A DNA stretch of 64,000 bases from Bacillota bacterium (GCA_013178305.1 JABLXB010000006.1:89921-153920), one strand, 5' to 3'. Positions 1 through 8,528 are shown, numbered from the stretch's first letter. The notes: a model not told the origin generated them from the letters alone. Made by a program: numbers and translations.

Positions 1-1
1 C

Positions 2-154
2 ACGCTTGGTGTCGCGCCCGCGTCTCTGGCCCACTATTACCTCCTCCTCTCGGCTGTCAACGCCCATCTCAGCTACCTCGAGAGCCAGGGCCTCGCGCAG
101 CCCCGAATTGAAGGCGCCGCCCTGAGGTGGCGCAAGGCGGGTGGCTCACAGTGA
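2..154 (+). CDS. C-terminal end of an unidentified protein (5' truncated)
   Basis: An open frame runs from the window edge to a TGA at 152-154 and encodes the last 50 residues of a protein. The visible part is helix-rich: an AHYYLLLSAVNAHLSYLE stretch, then a short basic tail. A helix followed by a helix-turn-strand of this kind resembles the C-terminal winged part of some metallo-beta-lactamase-fold hydrolases, but this is only an impression. Its stop overlaps the likely GTG start of the Nudix gene (GTGA at 151-154), so the two are probably translationally coupled and in one operon. Confidence 0.5.
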   Translation, partial: TLGVAPASLAHYYLLLSAVNAHLSYLESQGLAQPRIEGAALRWRKAGGSQ

Positions 155-600
155 AGAGGATGTACCCGGAGCAGCCGGTCGCGGCGGTCGCCGCCGTCAT
201 ACTGAGGCCTTCGAAAGGCAGCGGCACGCGTAAAATCCTGCTAATCAAGCGCGGCATTGAGCCCGCGGTGGGAAAGTGGAGCATCCCGGGGGGCGCGATC
301 GAGCTGGGCGAAGCGGCGCGGGACGCCGTCCGCCGCGAAGTGAAAGAAGAGTGCGGGCTCGATATCACGGTTCTAGACGTGTTCGAGATATTCGACGTCT
401 TCGTAAGGGATAACGCTGGCGCGCTCAAGTTCCACTACGTGATCATCGACTTCCTTGCGGAGCCGGAGGGCGGCTCGCTGGAGGCGGGATCCGATGTGAG
501 CGACGCCACGTGGGTAACACTTGGCGAGGCCGCTAACCTTGACATAACGCGAGGCACGCGCGAGGTGTTACGCCGGCTCGCGGAGCGCGGACTGATGTAA
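151..600 (+). CDS. Nudix hydrolase
   Basis: This 149-residue protein has a complete Nudix box, GX5EX7REUXEEXGU, at about residues 47-69: a GGAIELGE start, then REVKEECGL. The box binds Mg2+ and catalyses hydrolysis of nucleoside diphosphates linked to another group. The N-terminal PVAAVAAVILR and ILLIKRG strands and the W-S-IPGG approach are typical of ADP-ribose or NADH pyrophosphatase-like and MutT-like members; the substrate cannot be read from sequence. GTG 151 was preferred because it overlaps the upstream stop as GTGA and follows GGCGGGTGG. GTG 127 and ATG 160 are alternatives. Confidence 0.88.
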   Translation: MKRMYPEQPVAAVAAVILRPSKGSGTRKILLIKRGIEPAVGKWSIPGGAIELGEAARDAVRREVKEECGLDITVLDVFEIFDVFVRDNAGALKFHYVIIDFLAEPEGGSLEAGSDVSDATWVTLGEAANLDITRGTREVLRRLAERGLM

Positions 601-613
601 CCTGCAGCACACT

Positions 614-657
614 CGACGAGGGGCGGGCCCTGCGTTCGACGAGCCCGCCCCTCGTCG
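614..657. terminator. Bidirectional hairpin terminator between convergent genes
   Basis: A perfect 15-bp inverted repeat (614-628 with 643-657; arm CGACGAGGGGCGGGC) encloses a 14-nt loop. It lies between the ends of the convergent Nudix and adenosine-kinase genes. The T-run after it is very short (TTC), so termination strength is uncertain, but the position and stem stability fit a shared terminator. Confidence 0.75.
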
Positions 658-675
658 TTCCCTGATGCTCGCGCT

Positions 676-1161
676 CTACGCCTTATACCCGATCTTCCTG
701 AGGAAAGCCTTCCTGTGCTCGATATCCGACTGGCTCTCTATGCCCTTCGTCTTGAACCCATCTACCACGCCGAGGATGCCGCGCCCCTGTTCCGTTTCAG
801 CGACGAGCACTTCCACGGGATTCGCGGTCGCGCAGTAGAAGCCGCATACCTCGGGGACCTGCTTCAGGGCATTTAGAATGTTAATGGGAAAGCCGTTCTC
901 CATGAAGATGATGAAAGTGTGGCCCGTTGCCAGGTTGAGCGCGTTCTTCCGTGCGAGTTCGATCAGGCGGTCATCGTTGCCGGTGTACCTGGTGAGGCAT
1001 GGACCTGAAGACTCGTTGAACGCGAGACCCCACTTGAGCGACGGGGCCGTTGTCACTATCGCCTCATGAATGTCCTCGACGGTCTTTATGAAGTGCGATT
1101 GTCCGAGGATCATGTTCGTCTCGGGGTTGGGTTTCTCGATCCCGATCACGTGTATGTCCAC
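676..1161 (-). CDS. Adenosine-specific kinase family protein (former DUF355)
   Basis: The 161-residue product shows the family pattern: a GQSHFIKTVEDIHEAI stretch near the N terminus, then LKWGLAFNESSGPCLTRYTGND and a C-terminal GVVDGFKTKGIE segment. The family is named after an archaeal protein with adenosine-phosphorylating activity; its bacterial role is poorly known. GTG 1161 was chosen because AAAGGAGG lies about nine bases upstream. GTG 1167 and ATG 1194 are alternatives, but ATG 1194 would put the Shine-Dalgarno sequence inside the gene. It converges on the Nudix gene across a hairpin and diverges from the FAD oxidoreductase. Confidence 0.85.
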   Translation of the reverse strand: MDIHVIGIEKPNPETNMILGQSHFIKTVEDIHEAIVTTAPSLKWGLAFNESSGPCLTRYTGNDDRLIELARKNALNLATGHTFIIFMENGFPINILNALKQVPEVCGFYCATANPVEVLVAETEQGRGILGVVDGFKTKGIESQSDIEHRKAFLRKIGYKA

Positions 1162-1395
1162 AGGCACTCCCCCTCCTTTTCCCAATGTTTCCACCAGGGT
1201 CAGGCTTTATCCTGCATCGTACGCTGCGCGGTTTTTCTGAGCCGCGGTATGGATGGGGGAGGAAGGAATCGAACAGGCCCGTATCGAATAACTGTCGGGG
1301 CTATAAGCATACGCATGCGTGTCAGGAGAGAAAGTCTTGATCTCGGTAGAGTGGGCAGCCTGGCAGCCCAATGACGCCGTCCGGAGGTATCTGGG

Positions 1396-2538
1396 TTGGA
1401 GACGGCAGACGTAGTTGTCGTGGGCGGGGGAGTTCACGGCTGCGCCGTGGCGTATCACCTGGCAAGGCTGGGCGCGGGGCGTATAGTCGTATTCGACAGC
1501 CAGTACCTGGCGAGCGGCGGGACCGGCCGCTCCGCCGCCGGGGTGCGGCACCAGTTCGGCACCGAGATCAACTGTAATCTCGCCATGGAGAACATCCGCC
1601 GGTTCGAAACCCTCGAGCAGGACCTGGACTATGGCGGCGACATCGAATTCGCGCAAGGTGGCTATCTCCTCATAGCGTACAGCCAGGGACAGCTCCAGCA
1701 GTTCGAGCGAAACGTCGCCCTTCAAAACAGCCTCGGCATCGAATCCGTGATGTTGGAGCCGGACGACATTTCGTCCATCGCCCCTGACCTCAACCTCGAT
1801 GGCGTCCTGGGGGCGAGCTTCTGCCCCAGGGATGGGCACGCGAACCCGTTTCACGTGACGATGGCTTACGCTCGAGCCGCCGGGAGGCTCGGCGCGACGT
1901 TCCGCCTGTACGAAACGGTGGAAGCGCTTAGGGTACGGTCGGACAAGGTCGCAGGGGTCGTGACCGGCAGGTGCGCCGTGGATGCGCCAGTCGTCGTTGT
2001 GGCAGCCGGGGGACGCAGCGCTGACCTCCTGGCTACCGCGGGCGTGCAGGCGCCCATCTACTCGGAGAGGCACCAGATCCTCGTGACTGAGCCGTTCGAG
2101 CACGCGCTCAACCCCATGGTGCTGTGCTTCGACGACGGGACGTACTGGAAGCAGACCCCCCACGGGAGCTTCCTGATGGGAATCGGCGACCCCAACGAAG
2201 CCAAGGGCCACGCGGTCGGCTCGTCGTGGCAGTTCCTGCACGAGGTGTCGGTGAAGATAGAACGGCACATGCCGCGCCTGGCCGGAGCCCGCGTGGTCCG
2301 GCAGTGGGCGGGCACTTACGATATCACCCCCGATTCGCAGGCGATCATCGGACCCACACCGGTGGACGGGCTGTACGTCAATGCGGGGTGGAGCGGCCAC
2401 GGGTTCCAGTTTGCACCCACCATCGGGCAGATCCTCGCTGAGGTGGTACTCCACCGGCAGCCCATGATCGACGTGAGCCCCCTTTATCTCGAGAGGTTTG
2501 AGACCGGCAGGTTGATTCCGGAACCCGCTTGCGTGTAG
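1396..2538 (+). CDS. FAD-dependent amino-acid oxidoreductase (DAO / sarcosine oxidase beta type)
   Basis: This is a 380-residue flavoenzyme of the DAO superfamily. A GxGxxG dinucleotide fold (VVVVGGGVHGCAVAYHLA) lies at residues 5-22. A GGTGRSAAGVRHQFGTE segment matches the flavin-contacting region of sarcosine and dimethylglycine oxidase beta-like proteins. A C-terminal GLYVNAGWSGHGFQFAPTIG closes the FAD site. Such enzymes oxidise secondary or D-amino acids. The start is TTG 1396, with GGAGG eight bases upstream. The gene heads a same-strand series with a LIV transporter and an ornithine-cyclodeaminase-like enzyme, so an imported amino acid or N-alkylated derivative is the likely substrate. 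The upstream 230 bases hold an ACGCATGCGT palindrome (1311-1320) but no clear promoter. Confidence 0.87.
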   Translation: METADVVVVGGGVHGCAVAYHLARLGAGRIVVFDSQYLASGGTGRSAAGVRHQFGTEINCNLAMENIRRFETLEQDLDYGGDIEFAQGGYLLIAYSQGQLQQFERNVALQNSLGIESVMLEPDDISSIAPDLNLDGVLGASFCPRDGHANPFHVTMAYARAAGRLGATFRLYETVEALRVRSDKVAGVVTGRCAVDAPVVVVAAGGRSADLLATAGVQAPIYSERHQILVTEPFEHALNPMVLCFDDGTYWKQTPHGSFLMGIGDPNEAKGHAVGSSWQFLHEVSVKIERHMPRLAGARVVRQWAGTYDITPDSQAIIGPTPVDGLYVNAGWSGHGFQFAPTIGQILAEVVLHRQPMIDVSPLYLERFETGRLIPEPACV

Positions 2539-2659
2539 CTCCGCGCCGGGTTTCTCCAGTTTCGGCGAACCGGTTCCCGTGAAGGAGGTGGGCGGGAGGT
2601 AAAACGGCAGAGAAGTTGGAGATAGCGAGAACCGGAACAAATCCTGAAGGAGGGGGAAG

Positions 2660-3850
2660 ATGTTTAAAGGTAGACTCGTTGCGCTCCTCGTGATCCTGGT
2701 CATGATAGCTGGCATGGTTACCGGCTGCGGCGGGCAGCCCGCGCAGAAGCCTGCCGAGCAGAAACCGGCCGAACAGAAGCCGGCGGCGCCTGAAGCCATC
2801 AAGATCGCGGTGCAGGGCCCAATCTCGGGCCAGTGGGCGTTTGAGGGCGAGGGTTTTGTCCGCGCGGTGACGCTGCTTGCGGAGCAGCTGAACGCCAAGG
2901 GCGGGCTCCTCGGCAAGAAGGTCCAGATCGTCCAGGCCGACGACAAGAGCGACCCGAAGGAGTCGGCGCTCGTCGCTCAAAAGATGGTAGCGGAAAAGGT
3001 CATAGCGGTCATCGGCAGCTACGCCTCGGGCCTCACGGAGCCGGCGTCGGCCATCTATGACGAGGCGGGCATCCTCCACATCACGCCGTCTTCCACGGCG
3101 ACGAAGCTCACTACGAAGGGATACAAGAAGTTCTTCAGGACCTGCTTCCTCGATGACAGGCAAGGCCTTTTCGCCGCGGATTACATGGCGCAGAAGGGCT
3201 ACAAGAACGCCGCGATAATCCACGACAACACGACCTTTGCGAAGGGACTCGCCGAGTGGACCAAGAAGTACGCCGAGGAGAAGGGCATCAAGACCGTGTT
3301 CTTCGACGCCATCACCCCGGGTGAGAAGGACTTTACACCGACCCTCACCAAGGTGAAGGCCGCGAAACCCGACGTAGTCTACTTCACCGGCTACTTCCCG
3401 GAGGGCGGGCTCCTGTGCAAGCAGGCCAAGGACCTCAAGGTCAATGCCGTCTTCATGGGCGGCAACGCCGTCAACAACCCCGAGTTCGTGAAGATCGCCG
3501 GACTCAGCGCTGCGCAGGGCACGATCGTCACCACCGAACCGCTTCCGGACGATCTGCCTTATCCTGAGGCCAAGCAGTTCATGGCGGACTACAAGGCCAA
3601 GTACGGCGATTCCGCGAAGAGTGTATGGGCGCTGCTCGCGGCCGACGCGTTCCGTGTGATAGTCGAGGCAATCCAGAAGACCAGCAGTACCGATCCGGCG
3701 AAGCTCGCCGAGTACCTCCACACCAAGGTCAAAGACTTCCCCGGCATCTCGGGACCCATCATCGGGTTCGATGAGAAGGGCGACAGGCTGGGCACAATCC
3801 ACAAGGCCTACATCGTCAACGAGAAGGGCGAGTTCATACCGGCCAAGTAA
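2660..3850 (+). CDS. livK: Branched-chain amino-acid type ABC transporter, substrate-binding lipoprotein
   Basis: The 396-residue protein begins with a lipoprotein signal peptide: charged MFKGR, a hydrophobic core, and a MVTGC lipobox with Cys at about residue 23. A PAEQKPAEQKPA linker repeat tethers it to the membrane. The mature part is a class I periplasmic-binding fold of the Leu/Ile/Val type: IKIAVQGPISGQWAF at its start, AEQLNAKGGLLGKKVQ, and VIAVIGSYASGLTEPA. Ligand specificity in this family covers many amino acids, amides and aromatic acids and is not readable here. AAGGAGGGGG sits just upstream of ATG 2660. A hairpin after its stop separates it from the permease genes. Confidence 0.93.
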   Translation: MFKGRLVALLVILVMIAGMVTGCGGQPAQKPAEQKPAEQKPAAPEAIKIAVQGPISGQWAFEGEGFVRAVTLLAEQLNAKGGLLGKKVQIVQADDKSDPKESALVAQKMVAEKVIAVIGSYASGLTEPASAIYDEAGILHITPSSTATKLTTKGYKKFFRTCFLDDRQGLFAADYMAQKGYKNAAIIHDNTTFAKGLAEWTKKYAEEKGIKTVFFDAITPGEKDFTPTLTKVKAAKPDVVYFTGYFPEGGLLCKQAKDLKVNAVFMGGNAVNNPEFVKIAGLSAAQGTIVTTEPLPDDLPYPEAKQFMADYKAKYGDSAKSVWALLAADAFRVIVEAIQKTSSTDPAKLAEYLHTKVKDFPGISGPIIGFDEKGDRLGTIHKAYIVNEKGEFIPAK

Positions 3851-3858
3851 TGTCAGCA

Positions 3859-3883
3859 GGGGGCGGGGAATCACCCCGCTCCC
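3859..3883 (+). terminator. Intra-operon hairpin after the binding-protein gene
   Basis: GGGGGCGGGG (3859-3868) pairs with CCCCGCTCCC (3874-3883), with one G-U pair and a five-base loop. It lies between the binding-protein stop and the livH start. It probably stabilises the upstream mRNA or attenuates readthrough, so that binding protein is made in excess. The second LIV operon has an equivalent hairpin at 55539-55565. Confidence 0.65.
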
Positions 3884-3922
3884 TCCCAGACTCCACATAC
3901 TCACACCCGGGAGGACTCAGTT

Positions 3923-4837
3923 GTGGAGCAATTCTTCCAGCAAATGGTCAACGGCATCACGGTCGGATCGGTGTACGCCCTCGTGGCGCTGGGCTACACG
4001 ATGGTCTACGGGATCCTCCGCATGATTAACTTCGCCCACGGTGAGATGTTCATGCTCGGGTCATATATCGCCCTCACGCTGCTGGTTTCCCAGAAGGTCA
4101 ACCTGCTGGCGACGATTCCCAACCTGTTCGTCGTGCTGCTCGGCGTGTTCATTATGTCGATGATTGTGGTCGGGGGCGTAGGGGTGGCCATTGAACGGAT
4201 AGCGTACAGGCCGCTCCGGAAGGCGGGCAGGCTGGCGCCTATTGTGTCGGCGCTCGGGATGTCCCTGGCCGTGCAGAACGCGGTCATGCTCACCTACGGG
4301 ACCCAATACCAGGTGTTCCCCGAGGGACTTTTGCCGGAGTTGGTCTGGCAGGTCGCCGGAGTCGAGATCACCCTGATGCGGGTGGTCATCCTGCTGATCT
4401 CGGTCGGCCTGATGGCCGCCCTGTATATATTCGTTCAGAAAACTCCGCTGGGGACCGCCGTCCGCGCCACGGCGCTCGACCACGACGCCGCCAGGCTTAT
4501 GGGCATCGATGTGGACCGGATCATCCTTACGGTCTTCCTGATCGGGCCGGCCCTGGGCGCAGCGGGCGGCATAATGGTGGGGATCTATTACAGGCAGGTC
4601 AACTTCACGATGGGGTGGACCTACGGTCTTAAGGCGTTCACAGCCGCCATCCTCGGCGGAATCGGAAACATCCCCGGGGCGATGGTTGGCGGCCTCCTGC
4701 TCGGCATCCTGGAGACCCTGGGCGCGGGATATATCTCTACCGGGTGGAAGGACGCGTTCGCATTCATCATCCTGATAACGATTCTGGTGGTAAGGCCGAC
4801 GGGGCTGCTCGGTGAGAGAGTGGCCGAGAAGATCTAG
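3923..4837 (+). CDS. livH: LIV-type ABC transporter permease, LivH family
   Basis: This 304-residue integral membrane protein has the LivH pattern: NGITVGSVYALVALGYTMVYGI followed by MINFAHGEMFMLG, and a late cytoplasmic loop with RATALDHDAARLMGIDVDR, the EAA-like contact with the ATPases. About eight hydrophobic helices can be drawn. It should form the membrane channel with the LivM protein encoded 12 bases downstream. The start is GTG 3923 behind GGGAGGA. It is second in the transporter operon, after the binding protein and hairpin. Confidence 0.95.
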   Translation: MEQFFQQMVNGITVGSVYALVALGYTMVYGILRMINFAHGEMFMLGSYIALTLLVSQKVNLLATIPNLFVVLLGVFIMSMIVVGGVGVAIERIAYRPLRKAGRLAPIVSALGMSLAVQNAVMLTYGTQYQVFPEGLLPELVWQVAGVEITLMRVVILLISVGLMAALYIFVQKTPLGTAVRATALDHDAARLMGIDVDRIILTVFLIGPALGAAGGIMVGIYYRQVNFTMGWTYGLKAFTAAILGGIGNIPGAMVGGLLLGILETLGAGYISTGWKDAFAFIILITILVVRPTGLLGERVAEKI

Positions 4838-4849
4838 GTCTCGGAGAGG

Positions 4850-5842
4850 ATGACGAGAGTGCTGCCTCTAAACCGCGGTTCTTTGATGCCGGGCAAAGGC
4901 CGGACCGTGTTCCTGGCGTTACTCGGCTGCCTGCTTCTGCTGTACCCGCTCGTTGTGAACGACTACTGGACGATGGTGGGCAACTTCTACGGTATATACG
5001 TGCTGCTCGGCCTCAGCCTGAACCTGATCGTTGGAGACGCCGGCCTTTTCAACCTGGGCCACGCCGCGTTTTACGCTGTGGGCGCCTACAGCACGGCCAT
5101 CCTGAACACGGTGTTCGGAATACCCACGATGGCCCTGCTTCCCGTAAGCGCTCTCTTTGCAGCGCTGTTTGCAGTGCTGATCTCTAAACCGATACTCCAC
5201 CTGCGGGGAGACTACCTCGCCATAGTGACGATCGGCTTCGGCGAGATCGTACGGATCGCATTGTACCAGAACCCGTTCGACCTTACGGGCGGGCCGAACG
5301 GCATATTCGGAATCGCGAGGCCGCGGTTGTTCGGATTCGTTTTCCGGAGGCCGCACCACTATTTCTACCTCATCTGGGTTCTGGTAGTCATAACCATATT
5401 CGTCATGCGACGGCTCGAGGAATCTAGAGTGGGGCGGGCCTGGAACTGCATTCGCGAGGACGACCTTGCCGCCGAGGCCATGGGGATCGATACCGCGCGG
5501 CTCAAACTCCTGGCGTTCGCGCTCGGGGCCGGCGTCGCCGGAATGGCGGGGAACCTCTACGCGGGGAACATGACGGTCATCGCCCCCGAGAGTTTCAGTT
5601 TCTGGGAATCGGTGCTGATGTTCTGTATCGTCGTCCTGGGCGGCGCCGGGTCTGTCCCCGGAGTGATAGTGGGTGCGTTCGGCATGTTCGTCTTGCCCGA
5701 GCTGTTCCGGGGGTACTTCCTGCAGTCGAGGCTCCTGGTGTTCGGTCTGGCTATGGTGGCGATGATGCTGTTCAGGCCCGAGGGGCTGTTGCCGGTCCAG
5801 CAATGGAAGCGGGCGTCGGCCTCCTCGAGAAGCGAGGGATGA
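4850..5842 (+). CDS. livM: LIV-type ABC transporter permease, LivM family
   Basis: The 330-residue membrane protein carries LivM marks: GLSLNLIVGDAGLFNLGHAAFYAVGAY in an early helix pair, a [19 protein letters not shown] segment, and a C-terminal EDDLAAEAMGIDTARLKLLAFALGA ATPase-contact loop. It pairs with the LivH protein. GGAGAGG precedes ATG 4850, and the gene sits 12 bases after livH and 9 before livG. The membrane helices and length match the family throughout. Confidence 0.95.
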   Translation: MTRVLPLNRGSLMPGKGRTVFLALLGCLLLLYPLVVNDYWTMVGNFYGIYVLLGLSLNLIVGDAGLFNLGHAAFYAVGAYSTAILNTVFGIPTMALLPVSALFAALFAVLISKPILHLRGDYLAIVTIGFGEIVRIALYQNPFDLTGGPNGIFGIARPRLFGFVFRRPHHYFYLIWVLVVITIFVMRRLEESRVGRAWNCIREDDLAAEAMGIDTARLKLLAFALGAGVAGMAGNLYAGNMTVIAPESFSFWESVLMFCIVVLGGAGSVPGVIVGAFGMFVLPELFRGYFLQSRLLVFGLAMVAMMLFRPEGLLPVQQWKRASASSRSEG

Positions 5843-5851
5843 TGCTCTCCT

Positions 5852-6622
5852 ATGGCACTGCTTGAGGTAAAGTCACTAACGAAGAGATTTGGCGGCCTGA
5901 CCGCCGTCAGCAGGGTCGACTTCAAGATCGAGCAAGGGGAGATCCTTGGCCTGATCGGGCCCAACGGGGCCGGTAAAACCACGGTGTTCAACCTCATAAC
6001 CGGGATCTACCGCCCCGACGAGGGCGGCATCCTGCTGGACGGCCGAAGCATCGTCGGGCTGAGGCCCCACAAGATTGCCGAGCTCGGAGTGGCGAGGACG
6101 TTCCAGACGATACGCCTGTTCAAGAACCTCACCGCCCTGGAGAACGCGATGTCCGGGCGGCATTGCAGGACTCGCTCCGGCGTACTCTCAGCGATCCTGC
6201 AGCCACGTTCTCAGAGAGATGAGGAGCTCTCGATCCGGAGAGAGGCCCTGTCCCGCCTCGAAACCGTCGGCCTCCACGGTCACGAGGAGATGCTCGCCAA
6301 GAACCTGCCCTACGGCGACCAGAGGCGCCTGGAAATCGCCAGGGCGCTTGCCACCAGTCCTATACTGCTGATCCTGGACGAGCCGGCCGGCGGTCTCAAC
6401 GAGCAGGAAAGCATGGAACTCATGGGCTTGATAGGCCGCATCCGCGATTCCGGTATTACAGTGTTACTTATCGAGCACGACATGACGGTTGTGATGGGCA
6501 TCTCGGACCGAGTGGTCGTTCTCGACTATGGGGAGAAAATCGCCGAGGGGACCCCGGCGGAGGTCCAGTCCAACCCGCGGGTGGTTGAAGCCTACCTCGG
6601 AAAGGAAGAGGACGAACTCTGA
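5852..6622 (+). CDS. livG: LIV-type ABC transporter ATP-binding protein, LivG family
   Basis: This 256-residue ABC ATPase has Walker [10 protein letters not shown] at about residue 37, a LivG-specific [20 protein letters not shown] segment, Walker B ILLILDEPAGGLN and an IEHDM switch histidine. The signature region reads [15 protein letters not shown], in place of LSGGQ, as is usual for LivG. It energises the LivHM channel together with LivF. Its TGA overlaps the ATG of livF (TGATG, 6620-6624), coupling their translation. Confidence 0.95.
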   Translation: MALLEVKSLTKRFGGLTAVSRVDFKIEQGEILGLIGPNGAGKTTVFNLITGIYRPDEGGILLDGRSIVGLRPHKIAELGVARTFQTIRLFKNLTALENAMSGRHCRTRSGVLSAILQPRSQRDEELSIRREALSRLETVGLHGHEEMLAKNLPYGDQRRLEIARALATSPILLILDEPAGGLNEQESMELMGLIGRIRDSGITVLLIEHDMTVVMGISDRVVVLDYGEKIAEGTPAEVQSNPRVVEAYLGKEEDEL

Positions 6623-7338
6623 TGGCTCTCCTGCAAATCGAAGACCTCAACATCTACTACGGGGCGGTCCACGCTCTCAAGGGGATCGACCTGACGGTCG
6701 AGGAAGGGGAGATCGTCACCCTCCTCGGGGCGAACGGCGCGGGTAAGTCCACGACTCTCAGGGCCATATCGGGCCTTGTCAAGCCGAAATCGGGGCGGAT
6801 CCTGTTTCATGGTAAGGTACTCAACGATTGCCCCGCTCACGAAATCGTAAGGCTTGGTGTCTCGCAGTCGCCCGAGGGCCGGAAGGTGTTCTCGACGCTG
6901 ACCGTCGAGGAGAACCTCACCCTGGGCGCGTACGTGCGCCTGAAGGACCGCAAGGGCGTTGAGGGGACAAAGAAACGCGTGTTCGAGCTGTTTCCGAGGC
7001 TTCTCGAGAGGCGGGCGCAGCTCGCCGGGACCCTCTCGGGTGGCGAGCAGCAGATGCTCGCCATCGGCAGGGCACTCATGGCCTCGCCGCGCCTGCTATT
7101 GCTGGATGAGCCGTCGCTCGGGCTGGCCCCGCTCCTTGTGAAGAGCATCTTCTCTACGATAAAGGAGATCAACCAGCACGGTGTGACGATAGTCCTCGTC
7201 GAACAAAACGCGAGGGCCGCGCTGAAGCTGGCGCACCGCGCGTACGTGCTCGAAACGGGGAGGATCCCGCTGTCCGGGTCGGCGGCCGACTTCCTGAAGG
7301 ACGAGCGGGTCCGGAAGGCGTACCTGGGAGAAAAGTAG
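6622..7338 (+). CDS. livF: LIV-type ABC transporter ATP-binding protein, LivF family
   Basis: The 238-residue ATPase shows Walker A GANGAGKST, the LivF-type SQSPEGRKVFSTLTVEENL, a full LSGGEQQMLAIGRAL signature, Walker B LLLLDEPSLGLAP and VEQNA as the switch. It begins within the stop of livG. Together the five genes make a complete high-affinity uptake system. The cyclodeaminase-like gene starts 20 bases downstream and is probably in the same transcript. Confidence 0.95.
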   Translation: MALLQIEDLNIYYGAVHALKGIDLTVEEGEIVTLLGANGAGKSTTLRAISGLVKPKSGRILFHGKVLNDCPAHEIVRLGVSQSPEGRKVFSTLTVEENLTLGAYVRLKDRKGVEGTKKRVFELFPRLLERRAQLAGTLSGGEQQMLAIGRALMASPRLLLLDEPSLGLAPLLVKSIFSTIKEINQHGVTIVLVEQNARAALKLAHRAYVLETGRIPLSGSAADFLKDERVRKAYLGEK

Positions 7339-7358
7339 AAACGGGGAGTGTTCGAACT

Positions 7359-8438
7359 GTGAGGAACGGCGTGTCGAGCCCGGCGTGGAAGCCGGGGCAC
7401 AGTATCCTGTTCCTGTCCCGACGGGATGTGGCGGAATCAATAACGATGACGGAGGCCATTGAGGCCGCTGCGGCCGCATACGGGTCCGTCTCCGGCGGGA
7501 CCGCCCAGGTACCGGTCAGGACGCCCATAAGGGTTGATGCTCACGGAGGCGTCTCCCTGTTCATGCCGGGCTACGTGCCCGCATCCGCAGGGGGTGCCAC
7601 GGGCCTGAGAGGGGCGTCGGGCGGCCTCGGTATGAAGATGGCCTCGGTATTCCCGGGAAACACTTCGAAGGGATTACCAACGATCCTTGCTGCCGTACTG
7701 CTCGTCGACCCCGAGACCGGGGCGCCGGCGTGCCTGATGGAGGGGGCATACCTGACCGCCCTGCGCACGGGCGCGGCGGCGGCAGTGGCCGCGCTGTACA
7801 TGTCCAGGCCGGAGTCCTCGGTGGTGGCGGTCTTCGGTGCCGGTGGCCAGGCAAGGATGCAGATCCTGGGACTCCTGGACGTGCGCCGAATAGTCGAGAT
7901 AAGGATATTCGATCCGGCCCGCGACCGCGCGGAGGCGCTGGCGGCTGAGATCTCTCAGGTCGCTGCCGTGGGTAGGGTGGCGCCCGGATTCAAGTGCGTG
8001 GTGGCGCCTGGCGCACGCGAGGCCGTGGACGGCGCCGACATAGTGGTCACGGCCACCACCTCGTCGAAGCCGGTATTCAGGGCGGAATGGCTGAAGCCCG
8101 GGGCGCACATAAACGGAATCGGGTCGTTCAGGCCCGATATGCAGGAGGTCGGGGAGGACACCGTGGTACGCGCGGCGCGCGTGATCGTCGATTCCCGCGA
8201 AGCCGCGCTCGAGGAGGCCGGCGACGTGATAATCCCGCTCCGGAAAGGCCTCATCACAAGCGACAGGATAGCGGGGGAGATCGGCGACCTCGTGCTGGGA
8301 CGCCTGCGCGGGAGGCAGTCGCCCGACGAAATAACCTTCGCGAAAATGGTCGGCCTGTCCGCGCTGGATGTCAGCGTGGGTTCCGCGGTGTTCAGGAGAG
8401 CGCTGGAGTCGGGCAGGGGTACCGTCCTGCCGCTGTGA
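7359..8438 (+). CDS. Ornithine cyclodeaminase / mu-crystallin family dehydrogenase
   Basis: The 359-residue protein has the family's substrate-binding first half (GLGMKMASVFPGN, PTILAAVLLVDPETGAPACLMEG, LTALRTGAAAAVA) and a Rossmann NAD(P) site, VVAVFGAGGQARMQ, near residue 150. Members include ornithine cyclodeaminase, alanine dehydrogenase and pyrroline-2-carboxylate or other imine reductases. GTG 7359 follows CGGGGAG, and GTG 7371 is another candidate. Placed after a LIV transporter and a DAO-type flavoenzyme, it may reduce or deaminate an imine made from the imported compound; that is inference. Confidence 0.87.
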   Translation: MRNGVSSPAWKPGHSILFLSRRDVAESITMTEAIEAAAAAYGSVSGGTAQVPVRTPIRVDAHGGVSLFMPGYVPASAGGATGLRGASGGLGMKMASVFPGNTSKGLPTILAAVLLVDPETGAPACLMEGAYLTALRTGAAAAVAALYMSRPESSVVAVFGAGGQARMQILGLLDVRRIVEIRIFDPARDRAEALAAEISQVAAVGRVAPGFKCVVAPGAREAVDGADIVVTATTSSKPVFRAEWLKPGAHINGIGSFRPDMQEVGEDTVVRAARVIVDSREAALEEAGDVIIPLRKGLITSDRIAGEIGDLVLGRLRGRQSPDEITFAKMVGLSALDVSVGSAVFRRALESGRGTVLPL

Positions 8439-8455
8439 GCGGACACTGCCCGGTA

Positions 8456-8484
8456 TTGCACTCGACCGCAAGCGGTGTTATAAT
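8456..8484 (+). promoter_or_regulatory. Sigma-70 promoter of the fur-type gene
   Basis: TTGCAC (8456-8461) and a perfect TATAAT (8479-8484) are separated by exactly 17 bases. Transcription should begin near 8491, directly before a Fur-box palindrome, which predicts autorepression. Confidence 0.8.
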
Positions 8485-8495
8485 GTCGCCAGGGA

Positions 8496-8510
8496 TGAGA
8501 ATCGTTCTCA
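8496..8510. promoter_or_regulatory. Fur-box palindrome over the fur transcription start
   Basis: TGAGAATCGTTCTCA is a 6-3-6 inverted repeat matching half-sites of the Fur/PerR consensus. It lies about 12 bases after the TATAAT, at or just after the predicted start. It shares TGAGAAT and TTCTCA with the site at 9021-9035 upstream of feoB. Confidence 0.75.
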
Positions 8511-8528
8511 CATGTGAGGTTCCTGGCC

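Noticed and set aside
1262-1340. tRNA-like TTCGATTCC on the minus strand
   Set aside because: The five bases on either side do not pair as a T-stem, and no anticodon or acceptor stem can be built.
1207-2946. Very long open frame on the minus strand opposite the FAD oxidoreductase
   Set aside because: It is antisense to a clear flavoenzyme and the start of a lipoprotein gene. Its Arg/Pro-rich product is typical of a shadow frame in GC-rich DNA.
2378-3904. Long minus-strand frame opposite the binding-protein gene
   Set aside because: The product is low-complexity and unlike any family, while the plus strand encodes a complete lipoprotein with a ribosome-binding site.
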